Assembly: GCA_964553795.1 (NCBI GenBank)
Contig: CAZKMR010000007.1
Coordinates: 1-64,000 of the forward strand
DNA from: JADLHS01 sp964553795
GTDB taxonomy: Bacteria; Verrucomicrobiota; Verrucomicrobiia; Limisphaerales; JADLHS01
Length of the DNA stretch: 64,000 bases
Direction of reading: 5' to 3'
The notes below the pieces were generated by a model. That model was not told the origin of the DNA. It ran no database searches and saw nothing but the letters and a program-made list of their open reading frames with translations. Position numbers and translations under genes: made by a program. Shown piece after piece: positions 18,833 through 26,058 of the stretch. Numbering within the stretch: position 1 is the stretch's first letter; the number at the start of each line of letters is the position of its first letter.

Positions 18833-20239
18833 TTAGAACGAAACCTGGGCGCGGGTGAGAATGGCTTGCTCGCCGTTGTTCAGGAACGGAGTGTTGCCGC
18901 CCGCGAAATCCGTCTGTTCGTAATTGAGCGATAGTTTGACATTGCGGTTCAAGTGCCAATTCAATCCCGCCCCCCAGGAGCGGGCCTTCGTTGCAGCCGT
19001 GGCCGGGCTCGCGAAAATTGGAAACGTGTCATTGTCCACGTCCAATTCGCCATAGCGCGCCGTGAGTTCAAATGCGCCCCATCCCTCCCCGCCCAGGACA
19101 AACGGCTGCTGCGGGGTGACCGCCTTGAACGAATTATCTTCACCCGTCAAAAACCACGACGCCGCCACCTGCCAAGCGCGATTCCGCAACGTGTCGCGCG
19201 TAGTGGTCGCACCCGCCACTTGCCGCGCTTCTTGCGACGACAATACGTATTCGCCGAAAATCCCAAACGGACCGACGTAATAATACGCCTGCGGCGAAAC
19301 GCGCCAGATCGTGCCGTCCGCCGTCACGTTCGGTGCCGCCACGGTTCCCGCGCCGCTCGTGTAAGCAAAGAACGTTTGCTGCCCGGGCGAGGCGAACGAC
19401 CGCAGTGCGCCCTCCTGCTCGCCATACGTTCCCGCCACGCCAAAGCCAACCCCACGCAACCACTCATTGTCGGATTTTCCAAATGGCGTGGCGAACAACC
19501 GCGCGGCGATATCCTTCTCATCGTCCGCCTGCTCATTGTCGCCACTGCCGCCATTGGCAACGCCATTGAACACGCCGACTTCGTAACGCAAACCGCCGCC
19601 AAAAACATCGCCATGCACCTGCAAGCCCACGTCGCGATTCGGCACGAGTTGCGTCGGATAGCCGCGTTCGATGAACAACAGATTTGCGCCGGATTGCAAT
19701 CGCTCCAACCCGACCGGCTCTTTGAATTTGCCCGCTTGAATCTGCAACCACGGATACAACCGCGCGTTCAGATACGCGTCCTGCACCAGCCCGTTGTTCC
19801 CCGCACTCGTCGGCGATCCCGACGGAAAATCCAGCATGATGCGATAATCAAATCGCTCCGCCACCGTGCCCTCGATGATGGGCCGCACGCGCCGCAGCAG
19901 AAACGTGTCATTTCGCGTGCCGGTCGAGACATCATCGGGATAAAACCGCGCATCCGCCTGAACGTAACCGCGCAATTTCAACACGAAGTTTGTATCCGCC
20001 GACCGGATTTGAAACCCACTCGCACCAATCGAAGCCGTCGGAGCGGTCTTCGCTTTTTCAGCGGCCGCTTCCTCGCTCAATTCACGTTTGCGATCCTGAA
20101 TTTTCACTTTCTGCTCCAGTTCTTCAATGCGCTGCAACAGCGATTGAATGTCCGTTTCAGCGGATTGTGCCACCGCCGCTTTTTCTGTTCCTTGCGCCGC
20201 CAGGACCAATCCCGCGGCCAACCAACGTTTCAATTTCAC
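18833..20239 (-). CDS. OprP/OprO-like outer membrane porin
   Basis: The 468-residue protein starts with a signal peptide (MKLKRWLAAGLVLAAQG) and a short coiled coil (QSLLQRIEELEQKVKIQDRKR), as is usual for phosphate-selective porin family members. The barrel follows (VLKLRGYVQADARFY, FLLRRVRPIIEG, FDYRIMLDF) and ends in TRAQVSF, with the terminal Phe recognised by the BAM machinery. It sits between the YezD-like gene and the sulfate-binding protein gene, so it probably admits sulfate or organosulfur anions across the outer membrane (inference from context). Confidence 0.9.
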   Translation of the reverse strand: MKLKRWLAAGLVLAAQGTEKAAVAQSAETDIQSLLQRIEELEQKVKIQDRKRELSEEAAAEKAKTAPTASIGASGFQIRSADTNFVLKLRGYVQADARFYPDDVSTGTRNDTFLLRRVRPIIEGTVAERFDYRIMLDFPSGSPTSAGNNGLVQDAYLNARLYPWLQIQAGKFKEPVGLERLQSGANLLFIERGYPTQLVPNRDVGLQVHGDVFGGGLRYEVGVFNGVANGGSGDNEQADDEKDIAARLFATPFGKSDNEWLRGVGFGVAGTYGEQEGALRSFASPGQQTFFAYTSGAGTVAAPNVTADGTIWRVSPQAYYYVGPFGIFGEYVLSSQEARQVAGATTTRDTLRNRAWQVAASWFLTGEDNSFKAVTPQQPFVLGGEGWGAFELTARYGELDVDNDTFPIFASPATAATKARSWGAGLNWHLNRNVKLSLNYEQTDFAGGNTPFLNNGEQAILTRAQVSF

Positions 20240-20333
20240 GTTTCGTTTTCATTCTGAGCTCATCCTCCGTTGGTCCGGTGGGACAAAACCGATTTTATAT
20301 TGTGCGCTCCGGTTTTCCGGTCAGCAAAGTCAG

Positions 20334-20507
20334 TTAGCGGGCTTCAGAACGTTCCAGCCGAATTCGCTCCGTCTTCTCGATTTGCACGACTCGCGAATCG
20401 TGAACCACCACTTGCACCACTCCGAACCGCAGCGTTTCCACCTGCCGGCGCACCGTGTCCAACCACTCCGCCGCTCGATTATCAGATTCAACTTGTGGCG
20501 ATTTCAT
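20334..20507 (-). CDS. YezD-family (DUF2292) small protein
   Basis: This 57-residue protein is encoded by the first gene of the sulfate operon. The core is LDTVRRQVETLRFGVVQVVV followed by HDSRVVQIEKTERIRL. This matches the YezD/DUF2292 pattern of a helix, a beta hairpin and the motif VQIE-[KR]-TE. YezD-like genes are repeatedly seen beside sulfate or sulfonate uptake genes (recalled knowledge), and the position here fits. Function is unknown. The ATG at 20507 lies 27 bases from the inverted-repeat promoter region. Confidence 0.85.
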   Translation of the reverse strand: MKSPQVESDNRAAEWLDTVRRQVETLRFGVVQVVVHDSRVVQIEKTERIRLERSEAR

Positions 20508-20533
20508 GACAGCCCTTTCGTTTAACGCCAGCG

Positions 20534-20561
20534 AGATTAGACATAATCTACACTATGTCAA
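20534..20561 (-). promoter_or_regulatory. Promoter of the sulfate operon with nested inverted repeats (putative Rrf2 operator)
   Basis: On the minus strand, TTGACA (20556-20561) and TAATCT (20534-20539) are separated by 16 bp, a good sigma-70 promoter for the sulfate operon. Two inverted repeats overlap it: AGATTA-N4-TAATCT (20534-20549) and GACATA-N8-TATGTC (20540-20559). They cover the -10 box and the spacer. The divergent neighbour encodes an Rrf2 regulator, the obvious candidate ligand-responsive repressor. Binding is inferred, not shown. Confidence 0.65.
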
Positions 20562-20652
20562 TAGATATTTTGTAGTTTAGTTAGCGGCGATATTTCATGC
20601 TCATTGCAGCGGAATCTTGATTTCTGCACTAGAGATTATTACCTATCCAAGC

Positions 20653-21120
20653 ATGCGCCTTTCTGTTCGCGGTGAATATGCCTTGCGTGCCATGCAGGTT
20701 TTGGCCCGCGATTACCAGGAGGACGACTCCGTGGTGCGCATCCAGGAAATCTCCGACAAACAAAACATACCCAAGCGCTTCCTCGAGCAGATTCTCAACG
20801 ACCTCAAATCCGCCGGGCTCGTCATGAGCAAACGCGGGGTCGCGGGCGGCTACCGCCTCAAACGCAAGCCCGAGCAGATTTCGCTCGCCGAAATCATTCG
20901 GCACATCGAAGGCCCGCTCGCACCGGTGAGTTGTGTGAGTGAAAAATATTACGAAAAGTGCTCCTGCCCCGATGAATCACGCTGCGCCATTCGCGCAGTG
21001 ATGAAGGAAGTTCGCGATAGCATCGTAGGAGTCATGGATACCACCAGTCTGGCCGATCTGGCGGCACGCGCCCGCGCGCTCGAACAACAGCCGCTCAATC
21101 CGTACGACTTCATGATTTGA
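20653..21120 (+). CDS. Rrf2-family transcriptional regulator
   Basis: This 155-residue regulator starts at ATG 20653 (MRLSVRGEYALRAMQVLARD); an upstream TTG is less likely. The winged-helix DNA-binding domain includes VRIQEISDKQNIPKRFLEQI and SKRGVAGGYRLKR. A Cys-rich loop, CVSEKYYEKCSCPDESRC, contains four cysteines where IscR/NsrR-type members bind an Fe-S cluster. CymR-type members, which control sulfur uptake, lack the full set, so this protein may sense Fe-S status, sulfide or cysteine. It faces the sulfate operon across the operator at 20534-20561. Confidence 0.9.
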   Translation: MRLSVRGEYALRAMQVLARDYQEDDSVVRIQEISDKQNIPKRFLEQILNDLKSAGLVMSKRGVAGGYRLKRKPEQISLAEIIRHIEGPLAPVSCVSEKYYEKCSCPDESRCAIRAVMKEVRDSIVGVMDTTSLADLAARARALEQQPLNPYDFMI

Positions 21121-21151
21121 GCCCTGCCGCATATTTCGTTAGCCTCTCCCC

Positions 21152-21691
21152 GTGTCCGTCATCCGCCAAATCCACAATATCGCTCTGATCGGTTTTATGG
21201 GGACCGGCAAATCCACCGTGGGCCGGATTGTTGCCGAACAACTGAAGTTTGATTTGCTGGACACCGATGCGCTCATCGAACAACGCAGCGGCAAAAAAAT
21301 CACCGACATCTTTGCCCAGAACGGCGAATCGACTTTTCGCCAATTGGAAGCCCAACTGGTGACGGAATTGGCCACCTGCACCAACACCATAATTTCCACT
21401 GGCGGCGGTCTGCCCACCAATCCGGCCAATCTCGAAAGTCTCAAGAGCCATTCATTGGTCGTGTGCTTGTGGGCGGCGCCGGAAGCGATTTTTGAACGGG
21501 TGCGCGAGCAATCCCATCGCCCGTTGCTGCATGACGCGGACCCGCTGGGCAAAATCCGCTCGTTACTGAACGCGCGCGAGCCGTTCTACAAGCAAGCCGA
21601 TGTGCTGATCAACAGCGACCTCCGCTCCGCGCGGGAAGTCGCGCAACAAGTCATCAACCAATTCCGCCTCGCCACTGATTCGCGGCGATGA
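21152..21691 (+). CDS. aroK: Shikimate kinase
   Basis: This 179-residue cytosolic enzyme phosphorylates shikimate with ATP in the chorismate pathway. The Walker A is GFMGTGKST, the shikimate-binding Asp lies in DTDALIEQRSGKKI, the GGG loop is STGGGLPTN and the lid Arg is in SHRPLL. The start is GTG 21152, 31 bp after the Rrf2 gene. The stop overlaps the queG start in an ATGA arrangement, so the two are coupled. Confidence 0.95.
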   Translation: MSVIRQIHNIALIGFMGTGKSTVGRIVAEQLKFDLLDTDALIEQRSGKKITDIFAQNGESTFRQLEAQLVTELATCTNTIISTGGGLPTNPANLESLKSHSLVVCLWAAPEAIFERVREQSHRPLLHDADPLGKIRSLLNAREPFYKQADVLINSDLRSAREVAQQVINQFRLATDSRR

Positions 21692-22740
21692 AAGCAGCCA
21701 TCCGGCAACGCGCATTGGAACTTGGATTCGACGCCTGTCACTTCACGAGCGCCGCTCCTCCCGCCAGTGCACCGCAGCTGCAACGCTGGCTGGCGGAGGG
21801 ACAGCATGGTGAAATGGCGTGGATCGCCCGCAATGCCGAAAAACGAGTTACTCCCGATTTCGTTCTGCCCGGAGCGAAAACCATCATTTCACTGGCGGTG
21901 AGTTACCACGAAGAAACTGCGAACTCCGAACTCCCAACTCCGAACTCTGGCGTCATCGCCCGTTACGCGCGTTTTCCTGATTATCACGAGCTCCTCGCGG
22001 AGAAACTCAAAGCCCTCACCGCCTTCGTGAACGAACGCGGTGGTGCGGAGACGCGGTCACTGTGGTATGTGGACACCGGACCCATTCTCGAACGCGACCT
22101 CGCCCAACGTTCCGGCCTCGGCTTTGTCGGCAAGCACACCAACCTGATCAGTCGCAAACTGGGGAACTGGATTTTCCTGTCCGAGATCATCACCACCCTG
22201 GAACTCGAACCCGACGCGCCGGAAAAGAATCGCTGCGGCACTTGCACGCGCTGCATTACCGCGTGCCCGACGCAGGCGATCACCGCGCCCTTTCAACTCG
22301 ATGCGCGGTTGTGTATTTCCTACCTGACCATTGAATTGAAGAACGCGATTCCCGTGGCACTCCGGCCGCTGGTTGGTAATCGCATCTACGGTTGCGATGA
22401 TTGCCTGGCGGCGTGTCCGTGGAATCGATTCGCGCGCGCAGGCCGGCTGATGCAACCCCATTCGCGCGGGGATTTGGCGACCCCTGATCTCGTCGAATTG
22501 CTGAAGTTGGACGCAACCGGCTTCAAGCAGCGTTTCGCCAATACCCCAATCCTACGCACCAAGCGTCGCGGCTTGCTGCGTAATGTTTGTGTGGCACTGG
22601 GAAATGTCGGAACGACCGAAGCGCTGCCAGCTTTGGAACAAGCGGCAAACGATTCCGAACCGTTAATCGCGGAACACGCGGTTTGGGCGATAGAGCAAAT
22701 TAAACTCCGCCACGAAGCGGCGCTTAAGGTTCAACCTTGA
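21688..22740 (+). CDS. queG: Epoxyqueuosine reductase QueG
   Basis: This 350-residue cobalamin- and Fe-S-dependent enzyme performs the last step of queuosine synthesis on tRNA. Two [4Fe-4S] motifs are visible, CGTCTRCITACPTQA and CDDCLAACPWN. The cobalamin-binding region includes WYVDTGPILERDLAQRSGLG. A C-terminal HEAT-like segment (GLLRNVCVALGN, ALPALEQAANDSE) is present as in longer homologues. An in-frame heptanucleotide repeat between SYHEE and VIARYARFPDYH adds about ten residues to a surface loop. The gene ends 17 bp inside the convergent cytochrome gene. Confidence 0.95.
   Translation: MKAAIRQRALELGFDACHFTSAAPPASAPQLQRWLAEGQHGEMAWIARNAEKRVTPDFVLPGAKTIISLAVSYHEETANSELPTPNSGVIARYARFPDYHELLAEKLKALTAFVNERGGAETRSLWYVDTGPILERDLAQRSGLGFVGKHTNLISRKLGNWIFLSEIITTLELEPDAPEKNRCGTCTRCITACPTQAITAPFQLDARLCISYLTIELKNAIPVALRPLVGNRIYGCDDCLAACPWNRFARAGRLMQPHSRGDLATPDLVELLKLDATGFKQRFANTPILRTKRRGLLRNVCVALGNVGTTEALPALEQAANDSEPLIAEHAVWAIEQIKLRHEAALKVQP
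21914..21948 (+). repeat. Heptanucleotide tandem repeat within queG
   Basis: Four clear 7-bp units, GAACTCC, GAACTCC, CAACTCC and GAACTCT (21921-21948), follow a weaker unit AAACTGC (21914-21920). They encode part of a loop reading TANSELPTPNSG. The consensus RAAHTCC is shared with the repeat inside glnS. Confidence 0.8.
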
Positions 22741-23359
22741 GTAATTCGGCTTCGGTATAATTCGCAGTGCGATCTTTGATCGCTTCGCGGATGGCTTCCA
22801 CCTGCGCCGGCTTGGTTTCCACCGCGATCTTGCCGAATTGAAAACGAACGTAGGTCGAAATCGCCGCGATTTTCTCGGACTTTTCCTTTTCATCGCCGGG
22901 CAATGAGTCGCCCACCGCCAACATCACCCCCGAGTTCCAGACTTTTCCGTTCACCGTGACGGGGCCGGTCAATCCTTTGGAAATCAACATCACCAAACGC
23001 GTCGGCGACGGCGTGCTCACCCACTCGGAATCCACCAGCGGCGGACAGCCATTCGCCGGATTGCCCACGCCGCTCTCCATGTGACAAACGGCGCAATTGT
23101 CCAGATACAATTTCCGTCCGCTGGCAAGCACACCTTCAATTCCGCCCTTCGGAGGTTGGTACCGCTGCACTTCAGCGACGGACGTATAGGGCGCATAAAC
23201 CTTCGGTTCAAACCAGCCGCCATACAAATCGAAATACCACGCCCCGAGAAACAGCAGCGAGAAGAGCAACGCGAACGGCCACACCGGCATCGGCGTCAGC
23301 GTCGCCTTGGGCTCAGCTTCGGGAGATGCGACGGTGGATTGTTTGGGATCGGCGTTCAT
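22724..23359 (-). CDS. Membrane-anchored mono-haem cytochrome c, last gene of Act operon
   Basis: The 211-residue protein has one N-terminal TM (PVWPFALLFSLLFLGAWYF), a linker, and one class I cytochrome c domain with CAVCH as haem site and a likely Met ligand near SGVML. The domain is periplasmic. Its ATG overlaps the stop of the CcoO-like gene (ATGA). The position resembles that of CcoP in cbb3 operons, but only one haem motif is present instead of two. It probably carries electrons from the alternative complex III or the CcoO-like subunit (inference). Confidence 0.88.
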   Translation of the reverse strand: MNADPKQSTVASPEAEPKATLTPMPVWPFALLFSLLFLGAWYFDLYGGWFEPKVYAPYTSVAEVQRYQPPKGGIEGVLASGRKLYLDNCAVCHMESGVGNPANGCPPLVDSEWVSTPSPTRLVMLISKGLTGPVTVNGKVWNSGVMLAVGDSLPGDEKEKSEKIAAISTYVRFQFGKIAVETKPAQVEAIREAIKDRTANYTEAELLKVEP

Positions 23360-24228
23360 TTCACAGCAACAGCGTTGGTCGCCGGTTCCGGCGCCGGCGG
23401 CGGGGTCACCGGGGCTTCGAACAACGGCGCGTTCGCCCGCAAACTCAACAAGTAGGCCACCAGCGCCTGGGCGTCCGGCGTGGGGACAATTTCGTAACCT
23501 TCCGGCGGCGCAAATTCGCCGGTCAAATTCAAGGCATGGGCGGACGGCGTCTGCCCCGCCTTGCGCTGTTCAAACAAAAACCGATAGGGCGGCATGGTTG
23601 AACCTTTGACCTCGCCGGCGGGCGCGTAGAGATGTCGCAAATGCCACGCCGCATCCGGCAAACGCATGCCGACGTTGGCCAGGTCCGGTCCCGCCCGGCG
23701 CGTGCCCGGCTGCACCACTTCATCATAAATGTAATCTTGCGCCACCGTCCGCCGCCGTCCCCAGCCCCACTCGATATCCGGCCCGGTCGGAACGACGTTC
23801 ACCTCGATTTTACCGCCGGCTTCGGTCACGGCTTTGACCAAGGCATCGGTCGCAGTCACGTCGGCGGCCGTCGTGATTTGTTTCGGCAAACCGATGAACG
23901 TTTCCGGCTTCGCCAATTCGGGACGCACCCGGGCAATCGCGCTCATGGTGTTATCGGCGTTCGTGCCCGCATTGAGCAGCACCACTTCCACCCGAATCCC
24001 GCGTTGCCCCACCTGCTGGCTGTGACAATAAACGCAACCCAGCGAGCGATAAACCTCCGCTCCCTGTTGCGCCAGACCGGGACGCGCCACCGGATACAGT
24101 TCCTCGGCCGGCACGGTCTTGGTCTGTGTCGCGCGACCCAATTGTATTTGGGGGGCCAACACAAATCCCGCCCACGAAGCCGAGAGCGCCACGAAGGCGG
24201 CCAGAAATACGATGCTGCTGGATTTCAC
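23356..24228 (-). CDS. CcoO-like mono-haem cytochrome c subunit
   Basis: The 290-residue protein has an N-terminal anchor (SIVFLAAFVALSASWAGFVL) and the haem motif GCVYCHSQQV. CcoO-type features follow: YIYDEVVQPGTRRAGPDLAN, HLRHLYAP and STMPPYRFLF, with the axial Met in STMPP. The middle contains an insertion (roughly residues 80-155) with IEWGWGRRRTVAQD. It overlaps the CcoN-like gene by ATGA and is coupled to the next cytochrome gene. It is a membrane-bound periplasmic electron carrier within the Act-associated respiratory complex. Confidence 0.88.
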   Translation of the reverse strand: MKSSSIVFLAAFVALSASWAGFVLAPQIQLGRATQTKTVPAEELYPVARPGLAQQGAEVYRSLGCVYCHSQQVGQRGIRVEVVLLNAGTNADNTMSAIARVRPELAKPETFIGLPKQITTAADVTATDALVKAVTEAGGKIEVNVVPTGPDIEWGWGRRRTVAQDYIYDEVVQPGTRRAGPDLANVGMRLPDAAWHLRHLYAPAGEVKGSTMPPYRFLFEQRKAGQTPSAHALNLTGEFAPPEGYEIVPTPDAQALVAYLLSLRANAPLFEAPVTPPPAPEPATNAVAVK

Positions 24229-25652
24229 GACTTCACCTCCACGGGTTGCGGAGCAGTCGCCTCAGCATACGCGGTTTTCAAAATCACCCGGTAATAACCA
24301 CCGATGACGGCTAATACGTTTACCAGAAACAGTAGTGCGCCCAATGCAATCATCACTTCACCCATCGTGCCGACGCGAAATGCCATCAGGGCAGCTTTGG
24401 TTGTTTCCATAAACGGCCCTTGCGGATTGGCCAGCTTGAACCCTTGCGCGATGCCCCCCGCCATCAGCGGCAGCGCCAGCACCAAGGCGCCTAACATCGC
24501 CAACCAGAAATGCGCTTTGACCCGGCCTGGTTTCAGCGCAACGCCGGAAATGCGCGGCAGGATGTGATACACGGCGGCAAACATGGCCATGGCAAAAAAT
24601 CCATACAACCGCAGCGTGGCTTGCCCATGCCCAAACCAGGTGTAATCGGTAATGCGCGCCACGGCGGGACAAGCGGCAATGGCTGCGGCTACGGTGACGA
24701 AGACCAGCGCCCACACGCTGAACTTGGCGTAGCACAACGGTCCGCCCCCGCACTTCGCTGCCGTGCCTTTGGCGGTTTGCAGTACGATCAGGATCGTTGC
24801 CAGGATCGGCACAATCATCAGGACGGTGGCAACGCTGCTGAGTGTCCCCATCCAGATTGGCAACGATGAATGTAACGGAATTCCCGTCCAGGAACCGAAT
24901 AACAACACGGTCCAGAAGACGAACATGGCCAGGTAATGACTTTCGAGCGGGCGTTCCGTCAACTTGGGCAACAGATAAAACACCACTGCCAGCCCGGCCA
25001 GCGTCAACCAGACGTTCAGCAAATTACCCGCGAACCACCACGCGATGGCGGCCTGCGCCATCCCGCGCACATGAAAGAATTGCAGCAACAAGACGGCAGT
25101 GGAAAAAATCCACGGAAACCAAAAGAACGCACCCAGCACAAACCATTGCGAGGGATAAAGTGATTTCTCCGGGCGACGGGCATACGTTACGAACGCCCAG
25201 ATGGCCATTAGCACAAAACCGACAAACAGAACGACCGCCGCATAGCGGGGCAACTCGAACCATTCATATCCGGAAGTTTGCCCGGTCAGAATGGCGATCA
25301 ATCCGACCAGCACGCCCAAGTGCCAGAATTTCGCGCCGACCGCGATGAGGAAGGGCCGCGCCAGTTCCACCCGGCCCAAACGTGCCAGCAACCACAGGCC
25401 CGCCCCGAGCCCAGTCGGAAGCGCGAACCCGTAAAGCAACAAGTGCGACCACGCCGGATAGGCGCGACCGTAGGTCAGCAGGGCGTTATCCGCGAACATC
25501 GCAGGCTGATGAAAGGTCAGGGAGGCAATGATCCCGAGCACGGAACTCAGGACCAGCCAGAGCGCAGCGCCGCCGAAAAGAGTGAACAGCGGCAGGCGGC
25601 ACGAAGCGTCAATTGGCGTTGGCGTAGGCGATGTGGGCGAAGTCACGGTCAT
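24225..25652 (-). CDS. CcoN-like haem-copper oxidase fold subunit with altered active site
   Basis: The 475-residue integral membrane protein has about 12 TM helices and aligns with cbb3 subunit I (CcoN) over its length: SGYEWFELP, WWFAGNLLNVWLTLAG, FYLLPKLTERP, AVYHILPR and GIAQGFKLANPQGPFMETT. His70 (AWSHLLL) matches the haem b ligand in TM2. Canonical CuB histidines are not preserved. The WWYGH position is Gly209 and the PHH motif is replaced by GIPLHSSLP with a single His261. Only one of the two TM10 histidines is seen (His342, FGHGQ). Oxygen reduction is therefore doubtful. ATG 25652 was chosen over a TTG at 25679, which lies within the upstream gene. It overlaps the ccoO-like gene (ATGA). 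Confidence 0.82.
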   Translation of the reverse strand: MTVTSPTSPTPTPIDASCRLPLFTLFGGAALWLVLSSVLGIIASLTFHQPAMFADNALLTYGRAYPAWSHLLLYGFALPTGLGAGLWLLARLGRVELARPFLIAVGAKFWHLGVLVGLIAILTGQTSGYEWFELPRYAAVVLFVGFVLMAIWAFVTYARRPEKSLYPSQWFVLGAFFWFPWIFSTAVLLLQFFHVRGMAQAAIAWWFAGNLLNVWLTLAGLAVVFYLLPKLTERPLESHYLAMFVFWTVLLFGSWTGIPLHSSLPIWMGTLSSVATVLMIVPILATILIVLQTAKGTAAKCGGGPLCYAKFSVWALVFVTVAAAIAACPAVARITDYTWFGHGQATLRLYGFFAMAMFAAVYHILPRISGVALKPGRVKAHFWLAMLGALVLALPLMAGGIAQGFKLANPQGPFMETTKAALMAFRVGTMGEVMIALGALLFLVNVLAVIGGYYRVILKTAYAEATAPQPVEVKS

Positions 25653-25671
25653 GAAAACAGGCAACGGCCGG

Positions 25672-26058
25672 TTACTCAAATATGCTGGGCACTTCAGGCG
25701 GCTTGGGCGGCGGCTCGAATGCTTTGGCCACGCGCGCTTTCAATGTCGCGCGCGCTTCCGCCGGGTTCTGCCATTGGCGTTCGGCGAGTTTCATCGCATC
25801 GGCAATCGGCAGCCGCACGATTCCTTTGCCCTGATCCACCCAACCCGCGGTGTGCAACGCATCTGTTTCCGTGGCGCGCAATTCCGCCAGCGCCTGCGCA
25901 CGTTCGGCGGCGCGTTCCGCTCCAAGCGGCGGCGGCGTGGTGTATTGCCGTGTCTTCCAGACCAACGCGGCGAAGATCAAACAGACGATGACGACCACCG
26001 TCGTGACGGAATAACTCTTCCCCGTGGCAGGTTTTGTGGCTTCGGCAGAGGGGTTCAT
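25672..26058 (-). CDS. Small single-TM protein between actF and the ccoN-like gene
   Basis: The 128-residue protein has one N-terminal TM (SVTTVVVIVCLIFAALVW), then a periplasmic stretch with QYTTPPPLGAERAAERAQAL. The motif AGWVDQGKGIVRLPIADAM is the most distinctive part. The tail is Pro-rich (PPPKPPEVPSIFE). It overlaps actF by one base (ATG start within the stop) and precedes the ccoN-like gene. Its position suggests an accessory or assembly subunit of the Act complex, but there is no family evidence for function in the sequence itself. Confidence 0.75.
   Translation of the reverse strand: MNPSAEATKPATGKSYSVTTVVVIVCLIFAALVWKTRQYTTPPPLGAERAAERAQALAELRATETDALHTAGWVDQGKGIVRLPIADAMKLAERQWQNPAEARATLKARVAKAFEPPPKPPEVPSIFE

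Noticed and set aside
18822..18959. N-terminal extension of the sulfate-binding protein
   Set aside because: It would overlap the porin gene and hide the signal peptide; ATG 18821 gives a normal start.
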